Source: Odoribacteraceae bacterium
GTDB lineage: Bacteria > Bacteroidota > Bacteroidia > Bacteroidales > Marinifilaceae
Length of the DNA: 35,986 nucleotides
Reading direction: 5' to 3'
NCBI GenBank assembly: GCA_031276355.1
Contig: JAISNC010000073.1
Span: 1 to 35,986, forward strand
Below are positions 7,461-16,057 of this stretch, one piece after another. Within the stretch, counting starts at the first letter, position 1, and the number at the start of each line of letters is the position of its first letter. The notes beneath the pieces are model-generated. The model was not told where the DNA came from, did not search any database, and worked only from the letters and a program-made list of their open reading frames with translations. The translations under genes and the position numbers were made by a program.

Positions 7461-7542
7461 TCTTCCCATCTCCTGTTCCTGTTGGGGACGCGCGACGTCT
7501 ACAGTTTGACATCTCCCCTACCCCGAGAAAAAGGACACATCG

Positions 7543-7574
7543 CTTGTAAAGAATAAAAATATATATTATTTTTG
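7543..7574 (+). promoter_or_regulatory. Bacteroidota-type promoter upstream of the lipoprotein gene
   Basis: CTTG (7543-7546), a 20-base AT-rich spacer, and TATTTTTG (7567-7574) match TTTG-N19-21-TAnnTTTG with one mismatch. Transcription would start near 7580 and yield a leader of about 295 bases before the lipoprotein ATG at 7876. This is the best promoter match in the window. Confidence 0.6.
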
Positions 7575-7579
7575 TCGCT

Positions 7580-7875
7580 TGAAACAAGGATTTCCTTGTT
7601 TATAGGAAAACGGGATTAATTAAAGTGCTTGTTGTGATGAAACTCTTGATAGGTTTTACGAAAATAGTTACGAACATGTTTGGCAGAATGGAATATTCTG
7701 ATAGACACACGGGTGATAAGCAACATCCCCTTCTTAATCTTTAAACGAATAAAAAACCTTTGAAACTAAACAATCATGACTATATGTGACTACATCCCGG
7801 GGCGAAGCGGCCGCGAAAGCGGTCACCGTTAAAAATAACTCGTGCATTTTCATGTTAAATTTAAAAATAGAATCT
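7580..7875 (+). other. Long leader region with two hairpins
   Basis: Between the promoter at 7543-7574 and the lipoprotein start there are two notable structures. AAACAAGG / CCTTGTTT (7582-7601) is a perfect 8-bp stem with a 4-base loop at the predicted 5' end. GGCCGC-GAAA-GCGGTC (7809-7824) is a 6-bp stem (one G-T pair) closed by a GNRA tetraloop. No known riboswitch is recognised. The region may be an mRNA leader or hold a small RNA; both are inference. Confidence 0.35.
7637..7744 (+). CDS. Possible 35-residue peptide in the lipoprotein leader
   Basis: An ATG-to-TAA reading frame of 35 codons starting MKLLIGFTKIVTNM and ending HPLLNL lies in the predicted leader. It has no recognised domain and no clear ribosome binding site, and may be chance or the remnant of a longer gene. 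It is listed because it lies downstream of a good promoter. Confidence 0.15.
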   Translation: MKLLIGFTKIVTNMFGRMEYSDRHTGDKQHPLLNL

Positions 7876-8523
7876 ATGAAGAAACATTTCTCGATGATGG
7901 TGTTCGTTAGCCTGTTCACGGCGGTAGCGTTGTGCTCCTGTGGCAAAGACGATGATGATGGGCCATCGGGCGCGTTCGACGGTGCCGTCGTTGTAGCCGT
8001 GCAAAACGGCAGCAGTTACAGCAGCAAGGTTGACTCGGTAAAGGTACTGATTGTCACCGGTGAGAATTACGATCAGGAAACCGGTAGCTATTCTTGGGCA
8101 GGCCCAACGGTAGCAAAGGCCGCTTACAACGGCGGCAACTTCACGTTCCAGTTGCCGGCAACCGTGAGTAGCACGTATCTCGATGTGCTGTTCGACAATC
8201 CCCCTGCAGGAGTGTCGATTAGTGATTCGAAAGTGAAAACGGCCATCGCCCGCGTGCTCGCTTACAAGGAAGGCGAGCAAGTAGGCGAATTTTATTACAG
8301 CACGGGAGAGTGGACAACTATATTTGTCTATGTAAACGGGGACCTGAGCGTAACAGGTACCGCGACGGATGACACTGGCGATGGAGGTCAATACACGTCC
8401 AAGTTCAACGCGCACCTGAAACAAGGCTGGAACAAGTTGTACGTACAAGCAGATGAAAACAAGGAGGAACAGACCACGAAAACTCCTGCTGGCACGCTAA
8501 AATGGATAGCTCACGTCGAGTAA
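7876..8523 (+). CDS. Surface-exposed lipoprotein, function unknown
   Basis: A 215-residue protein starting MKKHFSMMVFVSLFTAVALC, a lipoprotein signal peptide with lipobox around LCSC (lipidated Cys probably C22). The mature protein begins C-G-K-D-D-D-D, matching the Bacteroidota lipoprotein export signal (Lys then acidic residues), so it is probably displayed on the cell surface. The rest is Thr/Ser/Gly/Tyr-rich and looks beta-stranded, ending in GWNKLYV...GTLKW, a pattern seen in uncharacterised Bacteroidales lipoproteins. A longer reading from 7786 adds 30 residues unlike a signal peptide, so I use the ATG at 7876. It is a single-gene unit with its own promoter and terminator. No ligand can be inferred. 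Confidence 0.8.
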   Translation: MKKHFSMMVFVSLFTAVALCSCGKDDDDGPSGAFDGAVVVAVQNGSSYSSKVDSVKVLIVTGENYDQETGSYSWAGPTVAKAAYNGGNFTFQLPATVSSTYLDVLFDNPPAGVSISDSKVKTAIARVLAYKEGEQVGEFYYSTGEWTTIFVYVNGDLSVTGTATDDTGDGGQYTSKFNAHLKQGWNKLYVQADENKEEQTTKTPAGTLKWIAHVE

Positions 8524-8551
8524 GCGAACAAGATACTTTACGCGAGACGAG

Positions 8552-8585
8552 ATGGTTGCCGGGATGCCCCGGCAACCATTTTTGT
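8552..8585 (+). terminator. Intrinsic terminator after the lipoprotein gene
   Basis: ATGGTTGCCGGG (8552-8563) and CCCGGCAACCAT (8568-8579) form a perfect 12-bp stem with a 4-base loop, followed by TTTTTGTT. It lies about 30 bases after the lipoprotein stop codon and separates it from the convergent terC gene. Confidence 0.9.
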
Positions 8586-8596
8586 TATCTCCCGCG

Positions 8597-9568
8597 CTAT
8601 GCTTTCTCTGGGAGTTTCGTCTTGTTCGCCTCCCCTCGTTTCCGCCACAGCGAGGCCAGGATGGCCACCGACAGCAGGACGATGATCACGCCGAGCGAGG
8701 CCAGGTTGGAGATATGGAACAGGTGCCCCGTGTCGTGCATCAACTCGTTCACGCACATTTTAAGCCCGATAAAAGACAAGATGCCGGCCAGCGCGTAACT
8801 CAAGTAATGGAAATAGCGCATGATCCCGTTCAACGCGAAGTAGAGCGAGCGCAAGCCGAGGATCGCGAAGATATTCGACGTGAACACGATGAACGAATCG
8901 CTGGAGACCGACAGCACCGCCGGGATCGAGTCCACCGCGAAGATCAAGTCGGAGACCTCGATAAACAGCAGCGCGATGAAGAACGTCGTCGCGTGTACCT
9001 TCCCGTTCACGCGGGTAAAAAATCCCGCTTTCGGGTTATCGGGCGCGACGGGCAGGAGTTTCTTGAAAAAGCGAATGACGGGGCTTTTGTCGGGATCAAG
9101 CCCGTTCGTCCCCTCCTTTTTCCACAGCATGTTGAGGCCCGTGTAGACGAGAAATACACCGAACACGTACATGATCCACTCGAACCGGGTGATCAGCGCC
9201 ACCCCCGCGAAGATGAATACCGCCCGCATGAGTAACGCCCCGAAGATCCCCCAGAACAGGATCTTGTGCTGGTGCCGGGGGGCGACCGAGAAATACCCGA
9301 AGATCATGATAAAGACAAACAGGTTGTCCACGCTCAGCGACTTCTCCAGCAGGTAAGCCGTGAAGAAATCCAGCGCTTGTTCGCTCCCCATCGTGAAATA
9401 GACAAGCGCGTTAAACAGCAACGCCAGCGTGATCCACAAAACGCTCCACGCGAACGCCGTTCGCACCTTCATCTCCTCGTCCTTTTTATGGAACACCCCC
9501 AGGTCCAGGAGCAGCATCACCAGGACGAAGACGATAAAGCCCACCCATGATAAACTATTCCCGTTCAT
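8597..9568 (-). CDS. TerC/Alx family integral membrane protein
   Basis: A 323-residue polytopic inner-membrane protein of the TerC family, whose members (Alx, TerC, MeeF/MeeY type) are linked to manganese export and metal or tellurite stress. About eight to nine hydrophobic segments are visible. The hallmark motifs are present: EKSLSVDNLFVF at 75-86 and EVSDLIFAVDSIPAV at 204-218, with the acidic residues thought to bind the metal. A charged cytoplasmic loop separates the halves (about 150-190). Its ATG overlaps the maeB stop (ATGA), so the two are translationally coupled, and it is last in the DedA-maeB-terC run. The exact metal is not determined by sequence. Confidence 0.9.
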   Translation of the reverse strand: MNGNSLSWVGFIVFVLVMLLLDLGVFHKKDEEMKVRTAFAWSVLWITLALLFNALVYFTMGSEQALDFFTAYLLEKSLSVDNLFVFIMIFGYFSVAPRHQHKILFWGIFGALLMRAVFIFAGVALITRFEWIMYVFGVFLVYTGLNMLWKKEGTNGLDPDKSPVIRFFKKLLPVAPDNPKAGFFTRVNGKVHATTFFIALLFIEVSDLIFAVDSIPAVLSVSSDSFIVFTSNIFAILGLRSLYFALNGIMRYFHYLSYALAGILSFIGLKMCVNELMHDTGHLFHISNLASLGVIIVLLSVAILASLWRKRGEANKTKLPEKA

Positions 9569-11838
9569 CTATCTTGGTTATTACGCGCGTCCACCACCGC
9601 GATGGCCGCGATATTTACCAGGTCGCGGGCCGGGGCGTCTTCGCTCATCACGTGCACCGGTCGCGCGAGGCCCAGCAACACCGGTCCCACCAGCTCCGTT
9701 CCTCCCAGTTCCCGGATAAACTTGCCCACGATATTCCCCGAGCTTAGGCAAGGGAAAATGAACGTGTTCACCCGTTCATCCTTCAGCTTGTTAAACGGGA
9801 ACTTGCTAAAGCGTTCCTTCCCGTCCAACGCCATGTTCGCCTGCATCTCCCCGTCGACGGCCAGCGCCGGGTAGGCCTCGTGCAGGATCTCCACGGCCCG
9901 CGCCACCTTGCGCGGGCTTCCGCCCGGCACCATCCCGAAATTCGAGAACGACAGCAGCGCCACCCGCGGCTCGATGTTAAACCGTTTCACGGCCGCCGCC
10001 GTCAGCACCGTCGTCTGCACCAGCGTCTCTACCGTCGGTGACGCGTTCACCAGCACGTCCGAGAAGAACATCGGCCCTTTTTTGTTTAACAAGATATACA
10101 TCCCGGCCACGTGCCCCTCGGCATTATCTGTCCCGATGATCTGCAGCGTCGGTCGCAGTGCCTCTAAATAACTGTTCGCGTGGTGCAGGATACAGCCGTC
10201 AGCATCCCCGCTCTCCACCATCATCAGGGCGAAATACTCCCGCGACTTCATCTTCTCGTAGGCGTCGCCGAGCGCGATGCCCTTGCGTTTCATCTTCTCG
10301 AAGAAGAGGTGAGCGTAGCGCTCGCGGCGCAAGCTCTCCCCGTCGCTCCACGGGTCGATGACGGTGATTCCCTGCAGGTCCACGTTGTTTTCCCGCGCGA
10401 GGCGCGCCGTGTTGCCGGCATCGCCCACCAGCACCGGTCGCGCGATCCCGAGATAGACCAGCTCCCGTGCCGCTTGCAACACCTTCACGTTATCCCCGCC
10501 CGAGAAGACGATCCGCCCGGGTGCCAGCCGCGCCCTGTCGCGTACCTCCCTCACCAGCGAGTTATTCAAGCCCATGCGTGCCTCCAGCCCGTAGACGTAC
10601 GCGTCCCAGTCCGTGATCTGCTGCCGGGCCACCCCCGATTCGATGGCGGCCTGCGCGACGGCCGGGGCGACGGCGGTAATCAACCGGGGATCCATCGGCT
10701 TCGGTATCAGGTAATCGGTACCGAAAACGATCTTCTCCTTGTTATAAGCGGCCACCACGGTGTCCGGCACCGGCTCCTTGGCCAACGCCGCCAGCGCCTT
10801 CACCGCCGCGACCTTCATCGCCTCGTTGATACACGTGGCGCGCACGTCCAGCGCGCCCCGGAAGATGTAAGGGAAGCCGAGCACGTTGTTCACCTGGTTC
10901 GGGTAATCGCTCCGTCCCGTGGCGAAGATAATGTCGCGGCGCGCGCCGATCGCCAGGTCGTACGCTATTTCCGGGTTCGGGTTTGCCAGCGCGAAGACGA
11001 CCGGCAACGCCGCCATGGAGCGGATCATCTCCGGTGTCAGCACGTCCGCCTTCGATAACCCCAGGAACACGTCCGCCCCCGCGATCGCCTCCGCGAGCGT
11101 GTGCACGTCCCGCGTCGTGGCGAACTCCCGTTTCGAGGCGTTCAGGTCTTCCCGCGTCGCGTGAATCACCCCCTTGCTATCGCACATCGTCACGTTCTCC
11201 CGTCGCACGCCTAACTGCACGTACAACTTCGTGCACGCCACCGCCGACGCTCCCGCCCCGTTCACCACCACCTTCACCTCCTCGACGCGTTTCCCCGCGA
11301 TCTCCAGCGCGTTCAGCAGCGCGGCCGACGAGATGATCGCCGTCCCGTGCTGGTCGTCGTGCATGACGGGTATCCGCAACTCCCGCTTCAGTCGTTCCTC
11401 GATCTCGAAACATTCCGGTGCCTTGATGTCCTCCAGGTTAATGCCGCCGAACGTCGGGGCGATCAACTTCACGGTCTCCACGAATTTGTCCACGTCTTCC
11501 GTGTCTACTTCCACGTCGAAGACGTCGATGTCCGCGAAAATCTTGAACAGCAACCCCTTCCCCTCCATCACCGGCTTCCCGGCCATGGCACCGATGTTCC
11601 CCAGCCCGAGCACCGCCGTCCCGTTCGAGATCACCGCCACGAGGTTCCCCTTGGCCGTGTACTTATAGGCGTCCCCCTCGTCCGCCGCGATCGCGAGGCA
11701 CGGCTCGGCGACGCCGGGAGAGTAGGCCAGCGATAGATCCGCTTGCGTCGAGTAAGGTTTCGTCGGGATCACCTCGATCTTCCCCGGTTTCCCCGTCGCG
11801 TGATACTTCAGGGCCTCTTCTTTTAAAAAATGTGCCAT
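9565..11838 (-). CDS. maeB: NADP-dependent malic enzyme with phosphotransacetylase-like domain
   Basis: Oxidatively decarboxylates malate to pyruvate and CO2 with NAD(P)+. The 757-residue protein has the MaeB layout. The malic-enzyme N-terminal domain contains YSPGVAEPCL and KGLLFKIFADIDVF, with HDDQHGTAI at the metal and substrate site. The NAD(P)-binding domain has VVVNGAGASAVAC and FALANPNPEI, and a phosphate acetyl/butyryl-transferase-like domain fills about 430-757. In characterised MaeB proteins this last domain is regulatory, binding acetyl-CoA, rather than catalytic. It starts 6 bases after the DedA gene and overlaps terC by 4 bases, so the three form one operon, although no shared pathway is obvious. 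Confidence 0.95.
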   Translation of the reverse strand: MAHFLKEEALKYHATGKPGKIEVIPTKPYSTQADLSLAYSPGVAEPCLAIAADEGDAYKYTAKGNLVAVISNGTAVLGLGNIGAMAGKPVMEGKGLLFKIFADIDVFDVEVDTEDVDKFVETVKLIAPTFGGINLEDIKAPECFEIEERLKRELRIPVMHDDQHGTAIISSAALLNALEIAGKRVEEVKVVVNGAGASAVACTKLYVQLGVRRENVTMCDSKGVIHATREDLNASKREFATTRDVHTLAEAIAGADVFLGLSKADVLTPEMIRSMAALPVVFALANPNPEIAYDLAIGARRDIIFATGRSDYPNQVNNVLGFPYIFRGALDVRATCINEAMKVAAVKALAALAKEPVPDTVVAAYNKEKIVFGTDYLIPKPMDPRLITAVAPAVAQAAIESGVARQQITDWDAYVYGLEARMGLNNSLVREVRDRARLAPGRIVFSGGDNVKVLQAARELVYLGIARPVLVGDAGNTARLARENNVDLQGITVIDPWSDGESLRRERYAHLFFEKMKRKGIALGDAYEKMKSREYFALMMVESGDADGCILHHANSYLEALRPTLQIIGTDNAEGHVAGMYILLNKKGPMFFSDVLVNASPTVETLVQTTVLTAAAVKRFNIEPRVALLSFSNFGMVPGGSPRKVARAVEILHEAYPALAVDGEMQANMALDGKERFSKFPFNKLKDERVNTFIFPCLSSGNIVGKFIRELGGTELVGPVLLGLARPVHVMSEDAPARDLVNIAAIAVVDARNNQDR

Positions 11839-11844
11839 ATTATT

Positions 11845-12510
11845 TTACTTGGTAATTACATTATTCCCGCGCGTTCTCGCCCGCCCGCGGGCCCACTCCA
11901 CGAGCACGGGCACGACGGAGATCACGATAATCGCGAGCATCAGGAACTCTAAATTACGCTTCACGAACGGCATCTCGCCGAAGAAGAAGCCGGCGTAGAG
12001 GAAGAGCGCGCTCCACGCGACGCCCCCCGCGACGTTGAATACCGCGAAGCGCCGGTAGGTCATTCGCCCCATGCCCGCGACGAACGGGGCGAACGTCCGC
12101 ACGATCGGCACGAAGCGCGCCAGGATGATGGTCTTGCCCCCGTGCCGCTCGTAAAAGGCGTGTGTCTTCTCGAGGTAACTCTGCCGGAAGAGCCGCGAGC
12201 CGGGATCACGGAAGAGCCGCCTCCCGAAATGTAGGCCGATCGTGTAGTTCACCGCGTCGCCGAGGATGGCCGCCCCGGAGAGCAGCAGCAACAGCACGTG
12301 CACGTCGAGCACCCCCGTCGTGGTGACCAGCGCGCCGGCCACGAAGAGCAGCGAGTCGCCCGGCAGGAAGGGGGTGATCACCAAGCCCGTCTCGCAGAAG
12401 ATGACCGCGAAGAGGATCGCGTACACCCACGTGTCGTACCTTGTCACCAGTTCCTGGAGGTGCACGTCCAGGTGAAGGAAGATGTCCAATAGCGATTCTA
12501 AAAATTCCAT
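11845..12510 (-). CDS. DedA family membrane protein
   Basis: A 221-residue inner-membrane protein of the DedA/VTT family, whose members act in membrane lipid (undecaprenyl phosphate or phospholipid) translocation and envelope homeostasis. Diagnostic features are [19 protein letters not shown] (about 39-57), with the conserved E and PGDS, and [19 protein letters not shown] in the second half with the essential arginines. The G-x-x-W-motif [12 protein letters not shown] follows, then a C-terminal TM helix and a basic tail. It leads the DedA-maeB-terC operon. It resembles the DedA/YqjA-like long branch; the exact substrate cannot be stated. Confidence 0.92.
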   Translation of the reverse strand: MEFLESLLDIFLHLDVHLQELVTRYDTWVYAILFAVIFCETGLVITPFLPGDSLLFVAGALVTTTGVLDVHVLLLLLSGAAILGDAVNYTIGLHFGRRLFRDPGSRLFRQSYLEKTHAFYERHGGKTIILARFVPIVRTFAPFVAGMGRMTYRRFAVFNVAGGVAWSALFLYAGFFFGEMPFVKRNLEFLMLAIIVISVVPVLVEWARGRARTRGNNVITK

Positions 12511-12551
12511 TCCCGTCTATATTTCCGTGTCCCACCATCGAGACACGACCG

Positions 12552-12559
12552 CGAAGGTA
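12552..12559 (-). promoter_or_regulatory. Possible -7 box of the DedA-maeB-terC operon
   Basis: TACCTTCG on the minus strand differs from TAnnTTTG by one base and equals the -7 box of the S41 peptidase promoter. It is about 40 bases before the DedA start, in the gap after the VIT/VWA gene. The expected TTTG about 20 bases upstream is not present. Confidence 0.35.
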
Positions 12560-12594
12560 ACGATTTTAAATAAATAAGCGGGCGCGCCGGTTAT

Positions 12595-15546
12595 TTAGAA
12601 CTCGAACTCGGCGATCTTCACGAGGCCGTTCTGGTCTACGTTCTGTTGCTGCTCTAACTGGAGGCAGACGAGGCGGTGCTCCTGGCGCTTGTCGGAATAA
12701 CGCGTGTAGATCTCGAGCAGGAGTATCGTGGGGCCTTCGTTCTTGACCTTCGAGTCGTCGAAATAGTTGACAAACACCTCGTATTTGCCCGGCAGCGCTT
12801 TCTTGATCATGAACTGTTCGGGGCCGTACCCCGTCGTGATGTCGCTGCTGACGCGGCCGCCGGCGGCGGTGAGCGGGTTGCCATAGTAGCAGGTCTCGCC
12901 GCGGGGGTCGGTGACGTGGAGGTCGATGTCGGTGTTGTTCATGTTCCAGTTAAGCACGACGCGGATGTCCACGGGCATCGGCTGCACGAGGCGTTTGTCG
13001 ATACTGTCGGCTTTCAGGCCGTGCATCGCCAACAGTTGGTTGATCTCCGTCACCACCACCTCGCTGACCCCCCAGACGAATACCCCCTCGAATCTCCCCT
13101 TCAACAAGGAGTGGAGCGAGTCCAGCGCCTCTCCCGCTCTCCCGGCATCGGCCAGCGTGAGGGCGACGTCCCGGTAACCCTGTGGCTCCAGCGGTCGCCA
13201 GCGGGTGACCTGGCGGAAGGCGTGAAGGGCCAGGGGGTACTCGCCGTATTCTCGCAGGCGATAGCCCAGCGCCCGCGCGAGCGTGGCGTTCTCCAGGTCG
13301 ATCTCGGCGAGGCAGGTGAGGATGTCGAGCGCCCGCTCGCGGTCGCCGAGGCGGTAGAAGTGATCGGCCACGTGGAAGTAGAAGGCGGGCGTGTTGATGT
13401 ACCCGGGGCGCAGGGAGAGGTACGTGGCGTAGTCGGCGGTCGCGTTGCCGGTAAAGTCGTTGATGTAGTCGTTATCCTGTTTGACGGGCACGAGGCGTAT
13501 CTCCGGTCGCGGGTTGAAGGGTTCTACCCTGCCGGTGCTTCTGTCCGCGGAGATTGAAAGGCTTCCTCCCGCGGAACCGGTGACGAATACTTGCTCCTGG
13601 TTACCGCGACCGCTCACGGCCGCTTCGTCCCACACGACGAGATGATGGTCCTCCACGTCAACAACGTCCTTCCCCCCCTCGAGGATATTGACACTCGGTC
13701 TGAAGGCTATCGTCACTTTGCCCAGGTCATCGCTCAACGAATCCGGCCGCGGGTATTTCGGTCGCTCCACCGGGAACGTCGTGCCCCACCACCGTTGCAG
13801 CTCCTTGGCCGCCTGGATGGCAATCTCCACGAGTGTTGTCATTGGCGCGGTTCGCCTGTTCTCTATGCCCGGGTTTCGTTTCCGGAGGGTGGCCACTTGC
13901 TCGCGTAGCTCTTTGGGGGGAGTGATATTGTAGGTCACGTAATCCCACGCCGTCTCCAGCACGATGAGCGAGGTCTCGCGCGTGACGATGCCGAACCGTG
14001 TCCCGAGGGTGATGATCTCCTCGCGGTTCTGGTCGTGGCGAATATCCAGCTCGGCGATCTTCTTCTGGGCCCAGAGGCGGTGGATCTTTTCCCGCGGGGG
14101 AGTCTCGCCGGCCCGGAGGGTGGCTCGCACGCGCTGTTCCACTTTATTATCGCGACCGAAGAGCAGGGTAATGTTCGCTTCGCGCGCGTCGAGGATGCCG
14201 GTCACCGAGAAATAGCCCGACACGGGGGTGGCGATCGACGGGTACACCTCCCGCACCGTCGCCGGGGCCTCCACGCCGAGAAATCGCAGTGGGTCGGAGA
14301 TCAACTCCTTGCTTGCCTCCTCGCGGGAGAGGGCGTTCAGGTTGATGAACTTGCCACCCGTGCGCGCGGCGATCCATTTCAGGGCGCTGTAATCGGCCCG
14401 CGGCGAGGAGACGAGGCAGTGGACGGGGTAGCGGGAGGAGAAGTCGGCATCGCTTAACGTGGCGAGGCCGTCGGAGAAGAAGAGGTACTCCCGCGCGGCG
14501 GAGCGGTCGAGGACGATGGCCTCGTAGTTCGTGCCGCCGTCATAGGTGATGGAGTCGAGGCGCACGCGGAGGGCTTCCCAGTTGCCGTCCCTGACGCGGA
14601 ACGTCTCGCCCTTCGAGAAGCGGTTATTCAAGAGGTGGAGGGTAATCGTCAGGTCGCCCTTTTGCCGGACGACCGCGTCGATGATCTCCATCTCCCGGGG
14701 GATGTCTCGCTGCAGGCCGCTGAGGGAGGCATCCCAGATGATGCCGAGGTGGTCGGCCCACCGCTTGTCGCGGGCATCCAGCGCGGGGAGGCACGAGACC
14801 ATGAAGTAGTGACTGCCGGGGACGGGCTGCATCCACGCGCCGGGCCGGTCGAGCGGCGCGGGCAGTGAAAAGGCGAGGCCGCGCGGGGGGAGATAGCGCT
14901 CGCGGGAGAAGGAGGCGATGAAATCACGCTCGTGCCGGTCGAACGTCAACTCGTCGTCGAGTTTCTCGTCGAGGCGCGGCGCCCCGGCGCTTTGCCGGAC
15001 GGTGGCTTTCAGGGAAAAGCGGTCGACGGGTTCCCGGTAGTCCATCGGCAGGCGGTAGTGAAAGGTGCCCCCGTCGAGGGGCAGCTCCTGCTCGTAGCCG
15101 ACGGAGATCACGCGGGTGCCGTGGGCCGGGATCGGGTAGACGCGGCTACGGAAATTGTTCCCGGCCACCCGCTCGAGCAAGCCGGGGTCGACGCGTCGCC
15201 GCTCGATCTCTTCAAAGACGCGGGTGGCTTTTGCTTTTTCCACGGCCACGGCTTCCCGCATCTTCCCGTTGATGTCGAGGGCGTAGTGGCTCACGGTGCT
15301 CCCGTCGGGCAGCGGGAAGACGAGTTCTCCCTCGAGGACGCGCGCGGTCCGGTTCTTGAACGTCATCGTGAAGATCGTGGTGGCGATGTTGCCGGTCACC
15401 TCCACGCGCACGTCGAGCGCTTGCAGGTAGACGTCCGCGCCGTTCGCGTCCCCGCTCACGTTGAGGACGGGGGCCTGCGCGTGCAGGCAGGTCGCCGTGC
15501 ACGTCACGCACAGGGCAAGGATAAGGGCGTGTAGCTTGTGATTCAT
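12595..15546 (-). CDS. Exported VIT / von Willebrand A / TPR / DUF2135 protein
   Basis: A large secreted protein (983 residues) with signal peptide MNHKLHALILALCVTCTATC...HAQ. Domains in order: a VIT domain (about 35-155, inter-alpha-trypsin-inhibitor N-terminal type), then a von Willebrand A-like domain from about 265, where D272-A-S-L-S276 matches the metal-binding DxSxS MIDAS. A linker and a central region with TPR-like helices (about 720-830, including DRERALDILTCL and EYPLALHAFRQV) follow. The C-terminus is DUF2135-like (about 855-960), with NMNNTDIDLHVTDPRGE and PGKYEVFVNYF. It is probably periplasmic or outer-membrane-facing and likely binds protein partners; no enzyme motif is seen. 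It is transcribed alone, divergent from rsgA. Confidence 0.85.
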   Translation of the reverse strand: MNHKLHALILALCVTCTATCLHAQAPVLNVSGDANGADVYLQALDVRVEVTGNIATTIFTMTFKNRTARVLEGELVFPLPDGSTVSHYALDINGKMREAVAVEKAKATRVFEEIERRRVDPGLLERVAGNNFRSRVYPIPAHGTRVISVGYEQELPLDGGTFHYRLPMDYREPVDRFSLKATVRQSAGAPRLDEKLDDELTFDRHERDFIASFSRERYLPPRGLAFSLPAPLDRPGAWMQPVPGSHYFMVSCLPALDARDKRWADHLGIIWDASLSGLQRDIPREMEIIDAVVRQKGDLTITLHLLNNRFSKGETFRVRDGNWEALRVRLDSITYDGGTNYEAIVLDRSAAREYLFFSDGLATLSDADFSSRYPVHCLVSSPRADYSALKWIAARTGGKFINLNALSREEASKELISDPLRFLGVEAPATVREVYPSIATPVSGYFSVTGILDAREANITLLFGRDNKVEQRVRATLRAGETPPREKIHRLWAQKKIAELDIRHDQNREEIITLGTRFGIVTRETSLIVLETAWDYVTYNITPPKELREQVATLRKRNPGIENRRTAPMTTLVEIAIQAAKELQRWWGTTFPVERPKYPRPDSLSDDLGKVTIAFRPSVNILEGGKDVVDVEDHHLVVWDEAAVSGRGNQEQVFVTGSAGGSLSISADRSTGRVEPFNPRPEIRLVPVKQDNDYINDFTGNATADYATYLSLRPGYINTPAFYFHVADHFYRLGDRERALDILTCLAEIDLENATLARALGYRLREYGEYPLALHAFRQVTRWRPLEPQGYRDVALTLADAGRAGEALDSLHSLLKGRFEGVFVWGVSEVVVTEINQLLAMHGLKADSIDKRLVQPMPVDIRVVLNWNMNNTDIDLHVTDPRGETCYYGNPLTAAGGRVSSDITTGYGPEQFMIKKALPGKYEVFVNYFDDSKVKNEGPTILLLEIYTRYSDKRQEHRLVCLQLEQQQNVDQNGLVKIAEFEF

Positions 15547-16057
15547 GGTCGGTATGTTTAAATTTCTCGTAAAGGTAGTTTGAAAAAGGAGATCTCCTAA
15601 CGGGGGCGAGAAACTATCTCTTTTTTACCGTTGCCGGTCGTTTTTTACCGGCGCACGCGGGGGGGGCTATTGATATTATTCTCCCACGGAGAATCTCGTT
15701 CGACTCTTCGAGGGTCTCGTTCGACTCTTTTAGAACCCGAGTTTTGGATAAGCCCACTCCTTGTTCAGCCAACAAAACAACCTGCATGGCGATAAGTCAT
15801 AAGTCAGGCAATAACCTCATTTTTACCTAATTCAATCAACTAAACAACCTCAGTAGCGAGGTACAGGAAATATAAAAAATAACAACCTCATTACCTCATT
15901 CCCGTGAGAATGAGAATACGATGGTTTCGACAAGCCCGCGCCCCCCCCGTTCGACAGATCGCTACCTCTCGAAAAAAACGGAACAGCCCCGTTACCACTC
16001 GTTTTCATTTTCAAAACTTTCCCTTACATTCGCGTTTCATCTATTCTGCATCATTTC
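15547..16057. other. Divergent intergenic region with short repeats
   Basis: No credible gene or known RNA is seen in these 511 bases between the VIT/VWA gene and rsgA. Contents noted are TCTCGTTCGACTCTT twice in tandem (15694-15708, 15715-15729), a 7-bp hairpin CTCATTC/GAATGAG at 15895-15914, and several ACCTCATT-like motifs. A possible -7 box for the VIT/VWA gene (TACCTTTA on the minus strand, 15570-15577) and a weak TACATTCG about 30 bases before rsgA are also present. Confidence 0.5.
15694..15729. repeat. Tandem 15-bp direct repeat
   Basis: TCTCGTTCGACTCTT occurs at 15694-15708 and again at 15715-15729, a 21-base period (two helical turns), in the divergent VIT-rsgA intergenic region. 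The spacing would suit a protein binding one face of the DNA, but no regulator is known. Confidence 0.6.

Noticed and set aside
7786-7875. Upstream start for the lipoprotein
   Set aside because: The extra residues do not look like a signal peptide, and the lipoprotein signal begins precisely at the ATG at 7876.
10180-11058. 292-codon plus-strand frame inside maeB
   Set aside because: A shadow of the GC-rich maeB coding strand; composition is Arg/His/Gln-rich and no domain is recognisable.
12676-13557. 293-codon plus-strand frame inside the VIT/VWA gene
   Set aside because: Antisense shadow; Val/Asp/Gly-rich low-complexity translation.
15547-16057. Possible small RNA or CRISPR-like array in the divergent intergenic region
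   Set aside because: Only two copies of a 15-mer and short hairpins; no regular repeat-spacer pattern and no recognised RNA fold.
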